A DNA stretch of 64,000 nt from Pyricularia pennisetigena (GCF_004337985.1 NC_043743.1:62001-126000), one strand, 5' to 3'. Positions 1 through 12,402 are shown, counted from the stretch's first letter. A program made the numbers and translations. The notes: generated from the letters alone by a model not told the origin.

Positions 1-1156
1 TTCCAGAGCTCGAGGTATCGTCATCCTCATCCGCATCATCGGCATCCTCGTCGTCACTGCTATCACTGCTACTGCTCGCGTCGTCTTCGGCAAGTGTCCT
101 TTTGTTGCGATTGCGTTTTCGCCTGCCATCCTTTGCGCCAGCATCCCCCGCGACAGCTGCATCGGATGTTGATGCCAACGTTGAATCGCGAGGGGTTGAC
201 GCCGCCTCCGAGGTTCCCGTCGTCGCCGTCGTCGTCGTGGCTTCTGAATCATCTCCACTGGAGAGTTCATCGAGAACTAACTCTGCTCGAAGTCTTTTGA
301 CCAGACGCTGCGTTAATTCAGGCTCCCGTGGCTCGACGGCATTGGTGCCACCCATGACGAAATCTTCCTCGTTGTAGTCATCGCGGACTCGCTTCCCATT
401 GGCGTTAGTGCCACTGCTAGGGTGTGATTGTAACATTTTCGCTAATAGGCCCGCGTATTTCTCCTGCCCTTTCGCTACGTCCCCGGTACTTGCGGAGGCG
501 AAAGCCAGATCCTGCTTCCGAACGTCCTCCGCTGACTTTTTGAGCCAGTCGCGGGAAGCGCCCTTGCTGTCGCGGGAATATTTGAGGAAAATGCCAAAGT
601 CGGCAGCAGGCACCATCTCAGGGGTAAAGGCGTATTTGACAAGTAGCGTCTGGTAGTTCTTTTTGAACTTCCAGTTCTCTCTCGAGGTTTCCCACTCGCG
701 GAGGTACTTGGAGAGCTCTGGTTGAATTTGTGTTGGCTTAAAGTCCTGTCCCGGCTGCTTTTCGGTCTTGGAGCCCTTGCCCTTCTTCTTGTTCTTCTTG
801 GATTTTGGCTTGGAGGGAGTCTCAGTGGCTGCTGATGGGACGGGATCAGAACCCTTTGTGCCGTCGGCAAAGGTCACAGACTTGCGGCGCCCTTGGGAGG
901 TATGATCGAGGTCGGTGCGTGAACGCTTGCTGACTGAGGCCTCGTCGGCGGTGCCGTTGCTGACGGGATAGTCTTTGCGCTTGTTGTTGGAGCTGTAGCC
1001 GCTTATGTTGGACGACGGGGAGCTTGTCGCTACTGCTGCAGGCTGACTTGGCGGCAGCAAAGATGTGTTGTCATTGTCCGCAGAACCTTTGAGCTTGAGA
1101 CCCAATCGCTTCCATGCCGGCACTCTCTGTGCTGGCATGCTCTTTGCGAACGACAT
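1..1156 (-). CDS. WKF-domain protein (C7orf50-like), 3' end outside window
   Basis: The frame is open without a stop from an ATG at 1156 down to the window edge, so about 385 residues are visible and the C-terminus is missing. Residues about 147-215 contain the hallmark ENWKFKKNYQ followed by a helical stretch ending near SRDWLKKSAEDVRKQD. This matches the WKF domain of the C7orf50 family, which in animals is linked to the nucleolus and ribosome biogenesis. The N-terminal 140 residues are low-complexity and basic, with Lys-rich runs near 117-130 that look like a nuclear or nucleolar localisation signal. A KSVTF motif near residue 92 resembles a PP1-docking site. The C-terminal part is Ser/Thr-rich and becomes strongly acidic (Asp/Ser runs) at the edge. 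No intron is needed. It is divergently arranged with the proteasome gene. The domain call is from family resemblance and the role is inferred. Confidence 0.8.
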   Translation of the reverse strand, partial: MSFAKSMPAQRVPAWKRLGLKLKGSADNDNTSLLPPSQPAAVATSSPSSNISGYSSNNKRKDYPVSNGTADEASVSKRSRTDLDHTSQGRRKSVTFADGTKGSDPVPSAATETPSKPKSKKNKKKGKGSKTEKQPGQDFKPTQIQPELSKYLREWETSRENWKFKKNYQTLLVKYAFTPEMVPAADFGIFLKYSRDSKGASRDWLKKSAEDVRKQDLAFASASTGDVAKGQEKYAGLLAKMLQSHPSSGTNANGKRVRDDYNEEDFVMGGTNAVEPREPELTQRLVKRLRAELVLDELSSGDDSEATTTTATTGTSEAASTPRDSTLASTSDAAVAGDAGAKDGRRKRNRNKRTLAEDDASSSSDSSDDEDADDADEDDDTSSSG

Positions 1157-1946
1157 GGCGACAGGCCAAATAAAAGAAAACAACGAAAGACCGGAGGAAA
1201 AGTAGACGAGGCGTGATACCGGGCCGTGGCTCAGACTAATGCCAGCCGGAGGGGAGCCGAAAAAAAGTCTGGCACACGGGATCCGCCAGCTACACACCGA
1301 CTTTAGGGAGTAGCCCAATACCTGAGGTTTGGCCGGCTGGCAGCAGAATGCGATAGGTGAGGATTGGTTACTGGAATGGGGCGTTCTCCTCTCATGCAGT
1401 TATTGCTGGTTTGTCGCCTCGTTTTTCTTTTTCACTTTTTTCACTCGCTTCTTTTTTTCCCCCCCATTCGTTTCCTACTACGGAGACTGAAAGTGTTTGT
1501 TGCCCCACATGCCCCACCGCCGGTACCCCTGTCCGTTTCGGTGCCTAGCAAGCTACTCTGCTGTTCTTGTACAGAGTGGGGTTAGGAAGCTTTCAGTTTC
1601 CTAAAGTTATGTAATCAGGCCTGCCCGCTATTAACCTACCGCAAGGTCGCCTTCGTTATTTCGGCCTCATTTGTAAGGCTCATAATAATTTGCAGGGGTG
1701 CTTCGTCCAGCTGGGAGTTGCGCGTCAAAGCTTCCGCCTGGGTCTAAAGCTTCACCTGCTTGTGCTTGCTACGCGGGATATCCACTTTGGCCATACTGAC
1801 CTCTCGCCAACGTACCTTACCTGCCTACCCTCGTTATTGTCCGATATCATCACACACGCGAGCTGTTTCTCTGACTTGAATCGCAGAGCCCGGTCATATT
1901 TTGCAGACCCTTCAAACAGAAACCCTCCCAAACCAAACTGCCCACA
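1157..1946. other. divergent intergenic promoter region
   Basis: This 790-base spacer separates the start codons of the WKF-domain gene (minus) and the proteasome alpha-1 gene (plus), so it must hold both promoters. It contains pyrimidine-rich runs around 1420-1470. I saw no clear TATA box and no proteasome-type GGTGGCAAA element. Confidence 0.5.
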
Positions 1947-3057
1947 ATGTCAGGTATGTATCACTTGCTTCTACTCCAACACCATACCGTCCGTTTAAAC
2001 TATTCACCTGCCCTTGGGCCAAAAAGCTATTGTGCTAACAATAATTCGCATGCAATCACGACAGGGAGTGCGGGATACGACCGGCATATCACTATCTTCT
2101 CTGACCGAGGTCGGCTGTACCAAGTTGGTATGACGATGAGAAAGCTACACGAGAATATCGTCATTGGCCATGTACGCTAATGCGGGTCTTCCCCGGCAGA
2201 ATATGCATTCAAGGCCATCACAGCCGCCAACATCATGGCAGTAGGCGTCCGCGGCAAGGACTGCGCCGTTGTCCTGTCGCAGAAGAAGGTGCCTGTATGT
2301 GCAGTGTCAAGCCCCCGTAACCGAAAGACTCAACGATTTTGTCAGAAAGCTGTAGAAGTGCGCAACAGCTGACGACGGTGTCTGACCCACCGCCAGGACA
2401 AGCTTATCGATCCCTCGTCAGTCTCGCACATCTTTCAGATCTCGCCCAAGGTCGGTTGCGTCATAACCGGCTCAATAGCCGATGCTAGGGCTTTTGCCCA
2501 GCGTGCCCAAGGCGAGGCCGCCGAGTTCCGGTACAAGTACGGTTACGAGATGCCATGCGACGCCTTGGCCAAGAGACTGGCAAACATCAGCCAGGTCTAC
2601 ACACAGAGGGTACGCTAGGCAGAATCTTGATGACACCACGTGGCTGCTTGCTGACCTCTAACGTGCAAAGGCATACATGAGGCCATACGGTATCGCCACG
2701 ACGTTGGTCTCGGTGGACGAGGAGTACGGCCCACAACTATTCAAGTGCGACCCAGCCGGCTACTACACAGGATACAAGGGCACCGCGGCAGGTCCAAAGC
2801 AGCAAGAGGCTCTGAACCACCTGGAGAAGAAGCTTAAGAACAAGGACTATGCCGAGGGCAACTGGGAGGAGGTTGTGGAGCTGGCCATCACTACACTCAG
2901 TACCGTGCTCAGCATGGACTTCAAGAAGACTGAGATCGAAATTGGCATCGTCGGCGGTCCTCGGCTTGACGGACAAGAGGGCACGAACCCGAACTTCAGG
3001 AAGTTGACCGAGGACGAGATTGATGAGCGGCTACAGGCGATCGCCGAGAAGGACTAA
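1947..3057 (+). CDS. SCL1: 20S proteasome subunit alpha type-1 (PSMA6/Scl1 type)
   Basis: Five exons were read: 1947-1953, 2065-2127, 2200-2294, 2397-2609 and 2671-3057. All introns have GT-AG ends and joining them keeps one frame. The product begins [20 protein letters not shown] and continues into the YQVEYAFKAI signature of proteasome alpha subunits. It contains [10 protein letters not shown], the IGSIADAR-type turn, KYGYEMP and [17 protein letters not shown], all diagnostic of the PSMA6/Scl1 subunit rather than another alpha ring member. Alpha subunits are non-catalytic and form the outer rings of the 20S core, where the N-terminal tails gate substrate entry. The length of about 254 residues is normal. 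The first exon encodes only ATG TCA and one further base, so automated gene finders can easily miss the start. Confidence 0.93.
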
Positions 3058-3627
3058 GCGAGTGAGCGGGATGATAATGGTTCAACGGATGGCAGGCAAA
3101 TCTGGGTCCCCTACGACGGTGGATTACCCACCTCCGCCTCGATACCGAAGAGACTTGGCGAATTATGGCGGAGATTCACCCCGAATCTGACACAGGCTAG
3201 GTGGTCTAAGGCTCCGTCTGGGTCTGACTTCTTCGCGCAAGGCTGCATCGTCTGAAAATGGCCATGTGTGACTACTAGACGTTAAGGTATCAGAAGCAAT
3301 AGACGAAACAGATGACGATGGTATGAACTGACAAAGCCACGGCAGGCGAAGCGGAGACCTTGATCAGTCAGGTCTTGCCAGTGATACGGTTTGATCTATG
3401 CTAGACTATGTCTTGATTTTTTGTCCCAATTTTCCAATTTTCGGCAGTTGGAGACCCTACAATCATGGTGACGATGCAGACATGATATTTTTGCACGTGG
3501 ACAGTCAAGAAGTGCCAAGGGAGCGAAGTGACTTGTATCAATTTCCTTCTATCGCACATAGGGCTGAAGGGCATCCATGTCAGACCGGTGATTTGTCGGT
3601 GAAAGTAATTATTGGCGTTGGCCAAGG

Positions 3628-3664
<37 letters not shown>

Positions 3665-5048
3665 CACGCCGACAACCACGGCGCGAAACGAAAGCTGGGC
3701 AGCCCAATTTCAGAATAACGCAGCTTTTCAGCTGGCTTTGAAGAGTACATGGTCTCCTCATATGTTAGTGAGGAGGACTGCGTGCATGGCTCAGCCTCAG
3801 CAGCGGGGTGGCCTCCCAAGCGGTGAGGGGGGACCTTCCCGCAGCTGGACTCACTTGGTCTATCGCCCAGCCCGAGAGCATGACATCATTCCCCGGCGTC
3901 TGCTGTACAAGCAGGTCAATCAAAGAAGTCCCTCCCTGACTGTGGCAGCATTGGGAGGGTGACGCTACCTATATTCGGTTTCCAGCCCTACAGGGCGGAT
4001 CTTGGCGGGATATTTCTGTTATTCAGGGGTGCATGGCTGACTAGTCTAAGTCGCAAATCTGGTGTGTGCTTGGTACCTGCATCGCTCTGCTTCGTGGCCT
4101 GTTTTCCTCCTCGACACTTGAGAGCAACCCGTCATCGGGCTGATTCGTCGTCTTTCATTGGCAATTGTCCCGGAATCATCGACTTGGTCTCGAAAACCAC
4201 CGGCGCTACCATGGATGTTCCTCGGCCATATCATTACCTTGCGAAGCTGCCTCACATAGCTTATCAAACCCCCCGGCAATGTTGGACTTCGCCCTCAATC
4301 CGTCATATTCAGGGTAGGCTCAGGTGTCGTGAACACACCTGCGGGCTGCATGCGAGTGAGCTTTACGCTGGCCAAAACACACCTACCTGCTGTTTGAGGG
4401 ACCGGATTTGATGTAGTTCTCACTTTCTACTCCAAGATTGGGTCATACCCACCTACTTCCAGCTCCAAAGTATCCATGCGTACGATCCCCATCTGACCTG
4501 AGAATGGGACTATGTACATGTCGTTACCATGTCAGTCCCGGGGCCGTTGTCAAGATGATGTTTTCTGTTGCGTCGGCGTCGGCGTCGTAGCCTCTTCTCC
4601 ACGTCAAGATGTACAACCGCTGGGGGGAGGCAACACTGTTGTGGACTTACTCTGGAAGCGATGGGGATGACCATCTGCCTGAGCGTCTATGCCGAAGCCC
4701 ATTTTGGCCAGCACATCGAATTAACTGTGTCCTCAAGCTGCCTGACTATATATACTCGCATGGACGCCATCGAGAATGAAGATTGTTACAATAGTAGGAT
4801 AGCATCAGTAAACTACTACACAGCCTTGTCTCTCTGCAACTCACCTCAAGCCTCTTCTGTCATTTTGGCAATATTGTCTTTAGCGGTCCATACTTCACTA
4901 CCATTACATACGACCAGTCTATCGGATTGCATACAGCTTTCTTCATCCCTGCCAACTCGGAAACTGGAAATGGACGGCTGTAAGTTTTGACCAGACACTG
5001 ATCTCTGCCGCATGAACCAGCAACAAGGTATGAAGTTCAGAGGCTAAC
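3058..5048. other. intergenic, no gene recognised
   Basis: This spacer of about 2 kb carries the 3' region of the proteasome gene and the 5' region of the next small gene. Short open frames occur at 3398-3718, 3959-4411 and 4568-4990, but none resembles a known family and several lack an ATG. It contains a 36-base A tract. A TATA-like run (tatatata) lies near 4745. Confidence 0.5.
3628..3663 (+). repeat. poly-A mononucleotide tract (A36)
   Basis: An uninterrupted run of 36 A lies in the intergenic spacer downstream of the proteasome gene. Nothing flanks it that looks like a retrotransposed gene or a target-site duplication. Confidence 0.9.
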
Positions 5049-5691
5049 ATGCATCACTTTGCCGATAAAGACAACGAGTATCGACAAATCCGGGTAGGCG
5101 AGCTCCTTGCCGACTTCAGGGACCTTCAAACCTGTATCGCAGAGGTGCCCGACACGCCCGACGACATGAACGATTACTACTCGGAAGGGTGGGCGGCTCT
5201 GCGTCAGTGCGCACTCGACGGTCAACATATCCTCAACTGCGGTGCCGACACGAGCGTGCCTCAGGTCAAGGGCGGGCAGGAGGAGCAAGAAAAAGCCGAG
5301 CTGCTACAGAGCCTTCTCGACGCCTTTTCCCGCCGACACGAGTCACACAAGATCTGGCTGCGTCAGGGCGCCGCGCAGAGATGGGTTGCGGCGCGCTTCC
5401 AGATACTGCAGGGCCGGCGGCCACACGCGGGACATTCGGCGCAGCTCAAAGCCTGTGACCGTGCACTACGCAGGGTTGGTCTTCCCATCTTCTCTAGTTG
5501 ATGCTTGAGGGAACTGGTGCGGAACAAGGTTACTGACTGGAATACGAACGATACAGGAGTACGAAACCATCACGGACGAGGCAGTCTACAACCAGCTCCA
5601 GGCCTCCGACATTGAGCTAGGTCGTTGGACCGGTGAGGACCCAAGCCTGCGAGCCGTGCAGCGTTGGCTGCGGTCTCGGCGTCGTGCTTGA
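5049..5691 (+). CDS. small hypothetical protein, two exons
   Basis: Exon 1 is 5049-5474 and exon 2 is 5557-5691. The intron 5475-5556 begins GTTGGT and ends ACAG. The joined frame gives 186 residues, beginning MHHFADKDNEYRQIR and ending in an Arg-rich tail (WLRSRRRA). It is hydrophilic, with no signal peptide and no membrane segment. Charged helical stretches such as QEEQEKAELLQSLLDAFSRR suggest an alpha-helical or coiled-coil protein. I do not recognise a family. An ATG at 4973 followed by a GTAAGT donor could mark an additional 5' exon, but the joins I tried run into a stop. GC-rich codon use and the clean splice support a real gene, although evidence is limited to the open frame. Confidence 0.5.
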
Positions 5692-5902
5692 TGGCAGGAT
5701 AGTCTGGTGATGACGGTGTTTTCTTTGTCATTTAAGTTGCGCCACGTCGACTAATATAGCATAGTATGATTTTACCAAGCGATTGCTGATACCAGGGCTG
5801 TATACCGAGATGCGGCTATGGCATGTCTATGTGATGACTGAAGCAATGAGACAGGACACCGTTGAGCTGAAAACACCAGAGAGGTAGCGACGAGCTCCGG
5901 CT

Positions 5903-6519
5903 TCATAGTTTGCTTTGAACACACAATGCTATACCACCAAGTGACAGAAGCATTCCAAGCATGGTGTCTAATGATGAGAAATATATGGGGTCAGAACATT
6001 GGTATGGTCTATTCTCAAGACTGGGAAAGAGACAGTGATGGCGTAAATTCTAGCAAGGGACAAGTCAAAAAAAAGAGTAAAAAAAAAAAAAAAAAAAAGG
6101 AAGGACGCATAGATACCTCGGCTGATGACCTTGTTTTCTACCCACCACTCGCCAATGACTGTGAATAGGAAAGCCATGGTGTTGACAATGGGCACCGTCA
6201 GGCTGAGCTCAGCATTTCCTATCAGCAGAAAAAACCAGACGCTACCCGTCAGGTTCAACAGCAGAGGTACGGCGTAGCGCGGGTTTCGCAACAGATCGAT
6301 TACGGCGAAGAAGGCGCCATAGATCCTTGACCGGAGGAAGCTGGTTCGCACGTGCTCGGCCTCCAGGATGGGGTGCGGCGCGGGGCTGTGCGTGCGCGCA
6401 GCACGACGGATAAAGGGCGTTGTCAATCCCCAGGCGCAGCCTACAGCAATGAAGGCGAGGATGTAATTTGAGGCGCCGGGTTGGTCAATCGGCGCGGACT
6501 GGTTTACTGAGGCAGACAT
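5903..6519 (-). CDS. TMEM234-like small multi-pass membrane protein
   Basis: Exon 1 is 6519-6117 and exon 2 is 5967-5903. The 149-base intron contains an A-rich tract on the plus strand. The product is 155 residues with four hydrophobic segments, near residues 18-37, 85-103, 108-126 and 132-151. The motifs GCAWGLTTPFIRR near the N-terminus and NLTGSVWFFLLIG, LTVPIVNTMAFLFT and GEWW are those of the TMEM234 family (PF10639), distant relatives of the drug/metabolite transporter fold. The second exon supplies the family's C-terminus, DTMLGMLLSLGGIALC, which confirms the splice. The frame continues upstream of 6519 without another ATG, so MSASVNQ is taken as the start. Function in fungi is not established. 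A membrane or transporter-like role is inferred from the fold. Confidence 0.85.
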
Positions 6520-8492
6520 GCTGCCGGTACCTGGCACAAACAAGCCACGTAGATAGATAGGTAGGAGGTAATGTAGGCAGGAGGCGCAATACTGGATACA
6601 AAACAGTATGCAGTTCTACAGGTGCAAACTATTGCCAAGCGAGTTGATTTACAGTACGTGGTAATTAATCACCGCAAACCCAAAATCTGTGCCAGATGTG
6701 GACGTGCGTACTACATGCATCACGTAAGGTGGCTGGTTGCTGGTGGGTCCATATGTGCCTGATTCCAGTGCCTTGGCATTGTCACAATCCAACAGCCGTT
6801 GCAGCAAGGTCTCGGCAGGTTGATACCCCCGGTACTGCAGGTAATTATTTACCACCAAGTACGAAGGGTAGGCAGCCAAGACAGAACAACCAAACAGATG
6901 GAAAATTCAATGGAAAGTTGTTTCCAGGCTAGAACACGCCAATTAGTGGCTTGGACATCCCTATTTACCGGGTGGCTACGATTGTATATATGTGGCCATT
7001 TCAGTAATAGATCGATCCAAGACACGGGAACTCGCGACTATTGGGAGAGTGCGGTTCTAGCGTCCTCACCGAGAAGCAGATATGTGTCGGTAGAGTGGAT
7101 GCTGGGCTCTTCTTTCATGTTATGCGTTCCAAAAAAGCCATCAACATGGGTTGAGTGCCGGGCCGTTCAGCGCTTTGGGCTCTTCAAAAAGGGAGAAGGA
7201 ACTTGGCCAGATGCAGTACGAAAATACGTACAGTACAGTACGTACAAGGTACGCAGCAAGTACCTTGTTTTTCAGCATCAGAGTTCAAAAGGGACGAGGC
7301 TGCGTCAGCTCATCCGAACCTTGGCTCGGTTCTGGCGCGAATCCCAACACTGCCACCCACCAAGGTTCGATCTGTCAGTTAGTCTTTTCTGATCTTTGCT
7401 TGTGTAAATGCTTCAGCCAAGCCTATCCTGCTTGCTTCAGAAAAAGTCAATTATCTGGTGAGTACGTAATTCAATCGCAACTATTCGAGAAGAAAATCCA
7501 GGTAGACGATCAGATCAACAACTGGATCATCAATCACTGTAGATAGCTTGGACTGCCGACAAAACTCGACATTCTTCTCTTAATGTTTCACAGCCACGGG
7601 TGGACCCTGGGCCAGCTGGCGCTAAACTACTTTTTACATCTGTACATCGGATAGCCAGGGGTACGTGCACACAAAGTGTCTCCACTACCTGCGCTATGCT
7701 GTACAGCCCACTAATTGTTTGAGTAGTCTATCAAAGTAGGTATCCATCCAGGTCGACTTAATCGTGATATTAGTGATACCCCAGCCACCGTCAGGCCGCC
7801 ACCCCTCTTCCCCCACCAGCCTCCAGGTACCAAATCCGACTGGACTACCTTACCGTACAGGGTAATAGCTTGAGGGGAGGTGCCCATCACAGACACACAA
7901 ACACACGTGCCGTGCGGCCTTACCAACTTTCCAGCCAACTGATTATTTTCCGTTCTGGGGATTTATTCGACCTGGGTACATCTCGCCGTGCCTGCCCTTT
8001 GTCCCATTCGTTGTTGTGAGGGTTGCAAGATTATTGCTTCCATCTTTCATATACTACTAGACCTTTCATTGTTGGTATTCAACCCTCTCTCACTCTCTCA
8101 CTTTCATTGCCATTCTTTATCGTTCTTTTTTTTTATTCTCTCTCTCTTTTCGTTTTTAAATTCTTGGCGGCGTCGTCGTCATTAATTCCACAACTGGGAA
8201 CTGCACTGTGCTGTAGTTGATTCTTTTAGCCCATTCGTTCAACAGTCGGGGCAGCCCCGCAACCCAACGCAAACAAATAAACAATTTCATAAACACGCTA
8301 ACGAAGTACCTCGACCTTGCAAACTACTTTGATAAACCGGGCTGGCTTCCAGGGCGCCTTGAACCGGTCGGTTATAATCACGGCTTCGCAGTTCGTGCAG
8401 GGCAGCTTTCTTGCTTTGCCACCGCTGCGAGGTCAGGTCGTCGAGAACGATCGGTGGTTTTTCAAACGCGAGCTCCCAGCCAATTGGTCGAG
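6520..8492. other. long divergent intergenic region
   Basis: Nearly 2 kb separates the starts of the TMEM234-like gene (minus) and the C2-domain gene (plus). Open frames at 6799-7392 and 7151-7546 overlap each other in different frames and match nothing recognisable. The region near 7205-7256 is made of GTAC-rich short repeats, including acgtac...gtacgt arms. Pyrimidine-rich tracts at about 8080-8160 probably belong to the promoter or 5' UTR of the downstream gene. Confidence 0.5.
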
Positions 8493-11400
8493 ATGGCGAC
8501 CATCAAGAAGCGTGAGCACCACCCGCTCAACAACATGCATACTTCGGGTATCTTTTCCGACATGAGCATCGATGGCCCCGAAATTGGCACTCTAGTGCTT
8601 GTTGTCGACAAGGCCAAGAACCTCCCCAACCGAAAAACCATAGGCAAGCAAGACCCGTATTGCGCCGCCAGGCTGGGGAAGGAAGCCAAGAAGACCGCGA
8701 CCGACGTGCGCGGAGGCCAGACCCCCAAGTGGTGAGTGCGATTGGGCGCGATTGGCTACCTTTGTACGTTATAAATTCTGACATGCTCTCGCGTGTAGGG
8801 ACCAGGAGCTCAGATTCACAGTCCACGACTGCCCCGACTATAACCAGCTCAAGGTATCCGTCTTCAACGACGACAAAAAAACGGACCTGATTGGTGAGAC
8901 ATGGATCGACCTGCGCGACATACTCGTAGTCGGCGGCGGCCAGAGCGACACATGGCACACCCTGAACTTCCGTAGCAAATATGCAGGGGAGATTAGGCTC
9001 GAGATTACCTATTACGACACGCGTCCGAAGCCCGAGAAGCCAGCTGCGAAGCCAAGACCTGTTGCTTCAAACAGTGATCTCAGCAACGCTGCTGTACAGC
9101 CGGCAGCTGCACCCAAACGCAGACCACTGCCCACGGAACCTCCCAACGGTCCCGTGCCAACCGCTCAGCCTCAACAACCACCGGCACCACAACCAGATCA
9201 CATGCAGACCCCTCCTCGAAAACAGCCAAGCACTCCGTCTTCATATGTACCCAATCAGTCGCCTCTGCAGACCCTAGAATACAGCACCCCGTCTCCCTCC
9301 TCAAGACCAGTGCCAAAAAGCCATCACAACTCTCCGGCCCCGGCTGTCGGACCGGGTTACGTTACCCCGCCGCAGCACCAGCCACATGCTCACAGATATT
9401 CGGACAAGTATGCAGTCAGGGCAGAGGAGCCGGACTTCGGCGGAATGGACAACAGGTCCCAGTACTCGGGTAACTATTCTCAGACCCATGCCCAGAATCA
9501 GTATCATGGGCGTGATAGGCAAGGGTCACATGCGTCTTTTGAGCCTGAACGAGACCAATACGACCCTCGAGGCATGTCCCCAATGGATAACCATCGGCAG
9601 CCGCCGGTGGACGATGACGATCGCCCGCCCCCACCTCCAGTGCACAGGAGTCGGGGTAGCAGCGGGGCCGCTGTTGGGGCTCCGGTTGACCTAGCAATCA
9701 GGCCAGGCAGCTTTGATGGCAGTATGCGAGGTGCACCTCCAACAATGAGGCAAGATGTGTTGCGGAGCGCGGCTCACAGACAGTCGGTGGGTTCTGCTGC
9801 GTATCCTGGCCGGCCGACATATAGGCCATACGACTCCGCTCCAGCAGCCGCTGCTGTTCCGCAACATGCGGACGAAGATGGCCACCACCACCAACACCAC
9901 CAGCAGCAGCCTCCGCCTCGGCACCGATCATTTGACACTGGGCACGAGGGGACCCAACGATCTATGCAACCGACTGTAGAGGATGATCCGGACTCGCCCA
10001 ACGGGGCGGTGCAAACGTTCCGGAAAAGCACATCGCGCCACCCGCAGTCTCCCGCGCAATACAGCGTACCGGAGTACGATACCACGGCAACGCCCGCACC
10101 TCTTAGTCTGAGTGGCCGCAGCAGCAGTGCCCTCGTGCACGGCGGCCCATCCCCGGCGGTAGCCCAATCCCCCCACTATCACCACCACCAACAGCAAAAT
10201 GGTCGCCGACAGTCAAATGGATACCACCAGGATGTTGTCACCGGCGTTCCCAGTTACAGCAATTACGGCACGAGCCCTGACGTCTACCAGTCCAGAGACG
10301 GGTACGGGGCCTCTGCATCGCCACGGAATAACCGTCAGAGGAGCCCCAGCCCCAATCCCATGGTAGACCACTACCATGTGAGTCCCGGTCCCAGTCCCCA
10401 CAAGGAGCACCACCCTGCCAGTCCGATGCCCGGTCGTAAACCATCCCAGGACCTTTACCAAACGAGCCCCGTGCCCATATCTCATACAAGTCACACCGAT
10501 AGCACCACCCATTACCGCCACGACCCTCGTGACAGCCAACATCCCGCCCAGCGGAGTCCCGTCTTCTCCGCGCTTCCAGATGTTCCTGCGTCTCTGGTGC
10601 CCGGTGCTGACCCTAGCCTTGCGCTCGAGCTTTCCTCACGAATTAATGAGGGGAAGCGGCAAGAGGGTCGTCGCAACTCGGCCATGGCAATACCAACTCG
10701 CGGAAGACAGATGATAGAGTATAGCCAAGACGGTCCTCCGCCGCAGCAGTTCAGCGGATCTGTGCCTCAACATCACAAATCGTTTGACAATGGTCCTACA
10801 CAAGCCATGTACAACAATGAGCGCTCGTCAGGAGTTTTGTCAAAACCCCGATCACTGTCACCTCTTCCAACGCAAAAACATACTATCAGGCGCAAATCGG
10901 TATCCCCAGCACCTCCGCCACCTGATTCGAGTCGACTTTCGGGCATGCCCTTCGCTCCCGACTCGTTCGACGAACTCAACCCAAAGGTAGCGGCTGTAAA
11001 AGCGGAGAAGAAGAGAGCAAACCCTGATTTCAATGAGGCCACGGGCAAGATCATTACCCATGACGGCAAAGAAATCGACCCCAGCGATCACTTGCCCATG
11101 GAATCGTGGGCGCCTGAGCCGGAACCATATGAAGAGAGGAATAAGAAAAAGCCAGAAGGGGGCATTGGTTCAAGTGGACTGCCGATTGGACCTTCGGGAA
11201 GAAGGCAGCTGATAATAGCGGCAGCAAGACCACCAGGGTCGTCCGCTGTGACATACAGTGGCGGCAGTTCGAGCAGCACGTCGTCCTTTCCCAGTTATGG
11301 AGAGAGCTCGTCGGCTGGACGCAATAGGCTTCAGAAGAAGACGCACAGCCGCGGAATGAGCGCCGTGGCATCCTTCGAGACCGGCGCACCAGGGCCGAGC

Positions 11401-11829
11401 CCACTGGCACCTATCAAGGCACCCTATCACCAGGACAACCACTCGTCGCCCCGTCCGCTACAGAGGGCAAGCACGTTCGATCAGTTGCAGCAAAATGAGA
11501 ATCACAGCCACGCCCCTCTCGTGCTTTACCAAGGCAGCGGAAGAAACAGCATGGACCATCACCAGACTGCAAGTGGTGGAGGTCCGCCCCCAATCCCCGC
11601 CAAGATTCCAATGTATGGCGGCGGATCACCAAGTCTCTATGGTGGTGGCGTTGATCCTGGGGTGCCCGTTATGAGCGGAGCACTCCCCGCACCCGGACCG
11701 CCAGTGGCATGGAACGGGCGGCACGGTCATGATAGCCGAGCCGGGTCAGAGCAATGGGCACTCATGGAAGAGATGAGCAGAATAGATATTGGAACAGGCA
11801 GATCGAGACGGCATGGGAGTGGCTACTGA
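8493..11829 (+). CDS. C2-domain cytokinesis protein, Fic1/Inn1-like
   Basis: Exon 1 is 8493-8731 and exon 2 is 8799-11829, giving 1089 residues. Residues about 30-150 form a C2 domain: IGTLVLVVDKAKNLPNRK, then IGKQDPYCAARLG, TPKWDQELRFTVHD and DLIGETWIDLRDIL. The remaining 900 residues are disordered, rich in Pro, Ser, Gln and His, with many PxxP motifs and HHHQ runs. Near 780-800 (frame about 10820-11080) is a conserved-looking segment around DSFDELNPK and EIDPSDHLPMESWAPEPE. A single N-terminal C2 domain with a long proline-rich tail is the layout of Fic1 (fission yeast) and Inn1 (budding yeast). These bind SH3 proteins of the contractile ring and help membrane ingression at septation. The domain is seen directly. 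The septation role is inferred from architecture. Confidence 0.85.
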
Positions 11830-12402
11830 AGTTTTTCCATTCCCCAAGAATGCGTGGGTGTAATCCCGCGATATTTTTCTATTTTTATCACCATTTTTTA
11901 TACCATCCTTCGTGGACTGTTTCAAGGAAACTGCCCCAAAATCTCCAACATCACTACCTTTACCTTGATTATTGGAAACTTTGGGTTTCGATACCGGACA
12001 CCACCTTTTTATTTCCTACCATGTCATAGAGAGCCTGCAAGGGCATATTCTCTATATTTTCATATTTAGGCTCGGCTCGGATGTAACGGTGTTGGTGCTG
12101 TGTGCTGTTTTTCCTTTTGGACTGGGCAAGACGCGATGATGATTTGATGTTATATTTAAGCCGTCAGACATGTATATATTATAAAGCGATATGATGGGAA
12201 TAATGATCGAGAATTCGCAATCTTTTATTTTTCGTGTATCTTCCAAAGGTTCCAAAAACAAAGAGACGTTCCCCCCAATAAAAGAATTTCCGCCGCGTTC
12301 CTTATGATGACCTGGCTCATCCCTAGGAGACTTGAACGGTCCTTAAGACATGTAAAGCTTTCCAGCCAACTCTGCAAACAGCAATCCACCACATCGGAAG
12401 AA
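11830..12402. other. convergent 3' intergenic region
   Basis: This is the spacer between the stop codons of the C2-domain gene (plus) and the CFEM gene (minus). It is AT-richer than its surroundings and contains AATAAA-like sequence near 12280. No coding signal was recognised. Confidence 0.45.

Noticed and set aside
6799..7392. 197-codon frame between TMEM234-like and C2 genes
   Set aside because: It overlaps other open frames on the same strand, crosses GTAC-rich repeats and matches nothing known.
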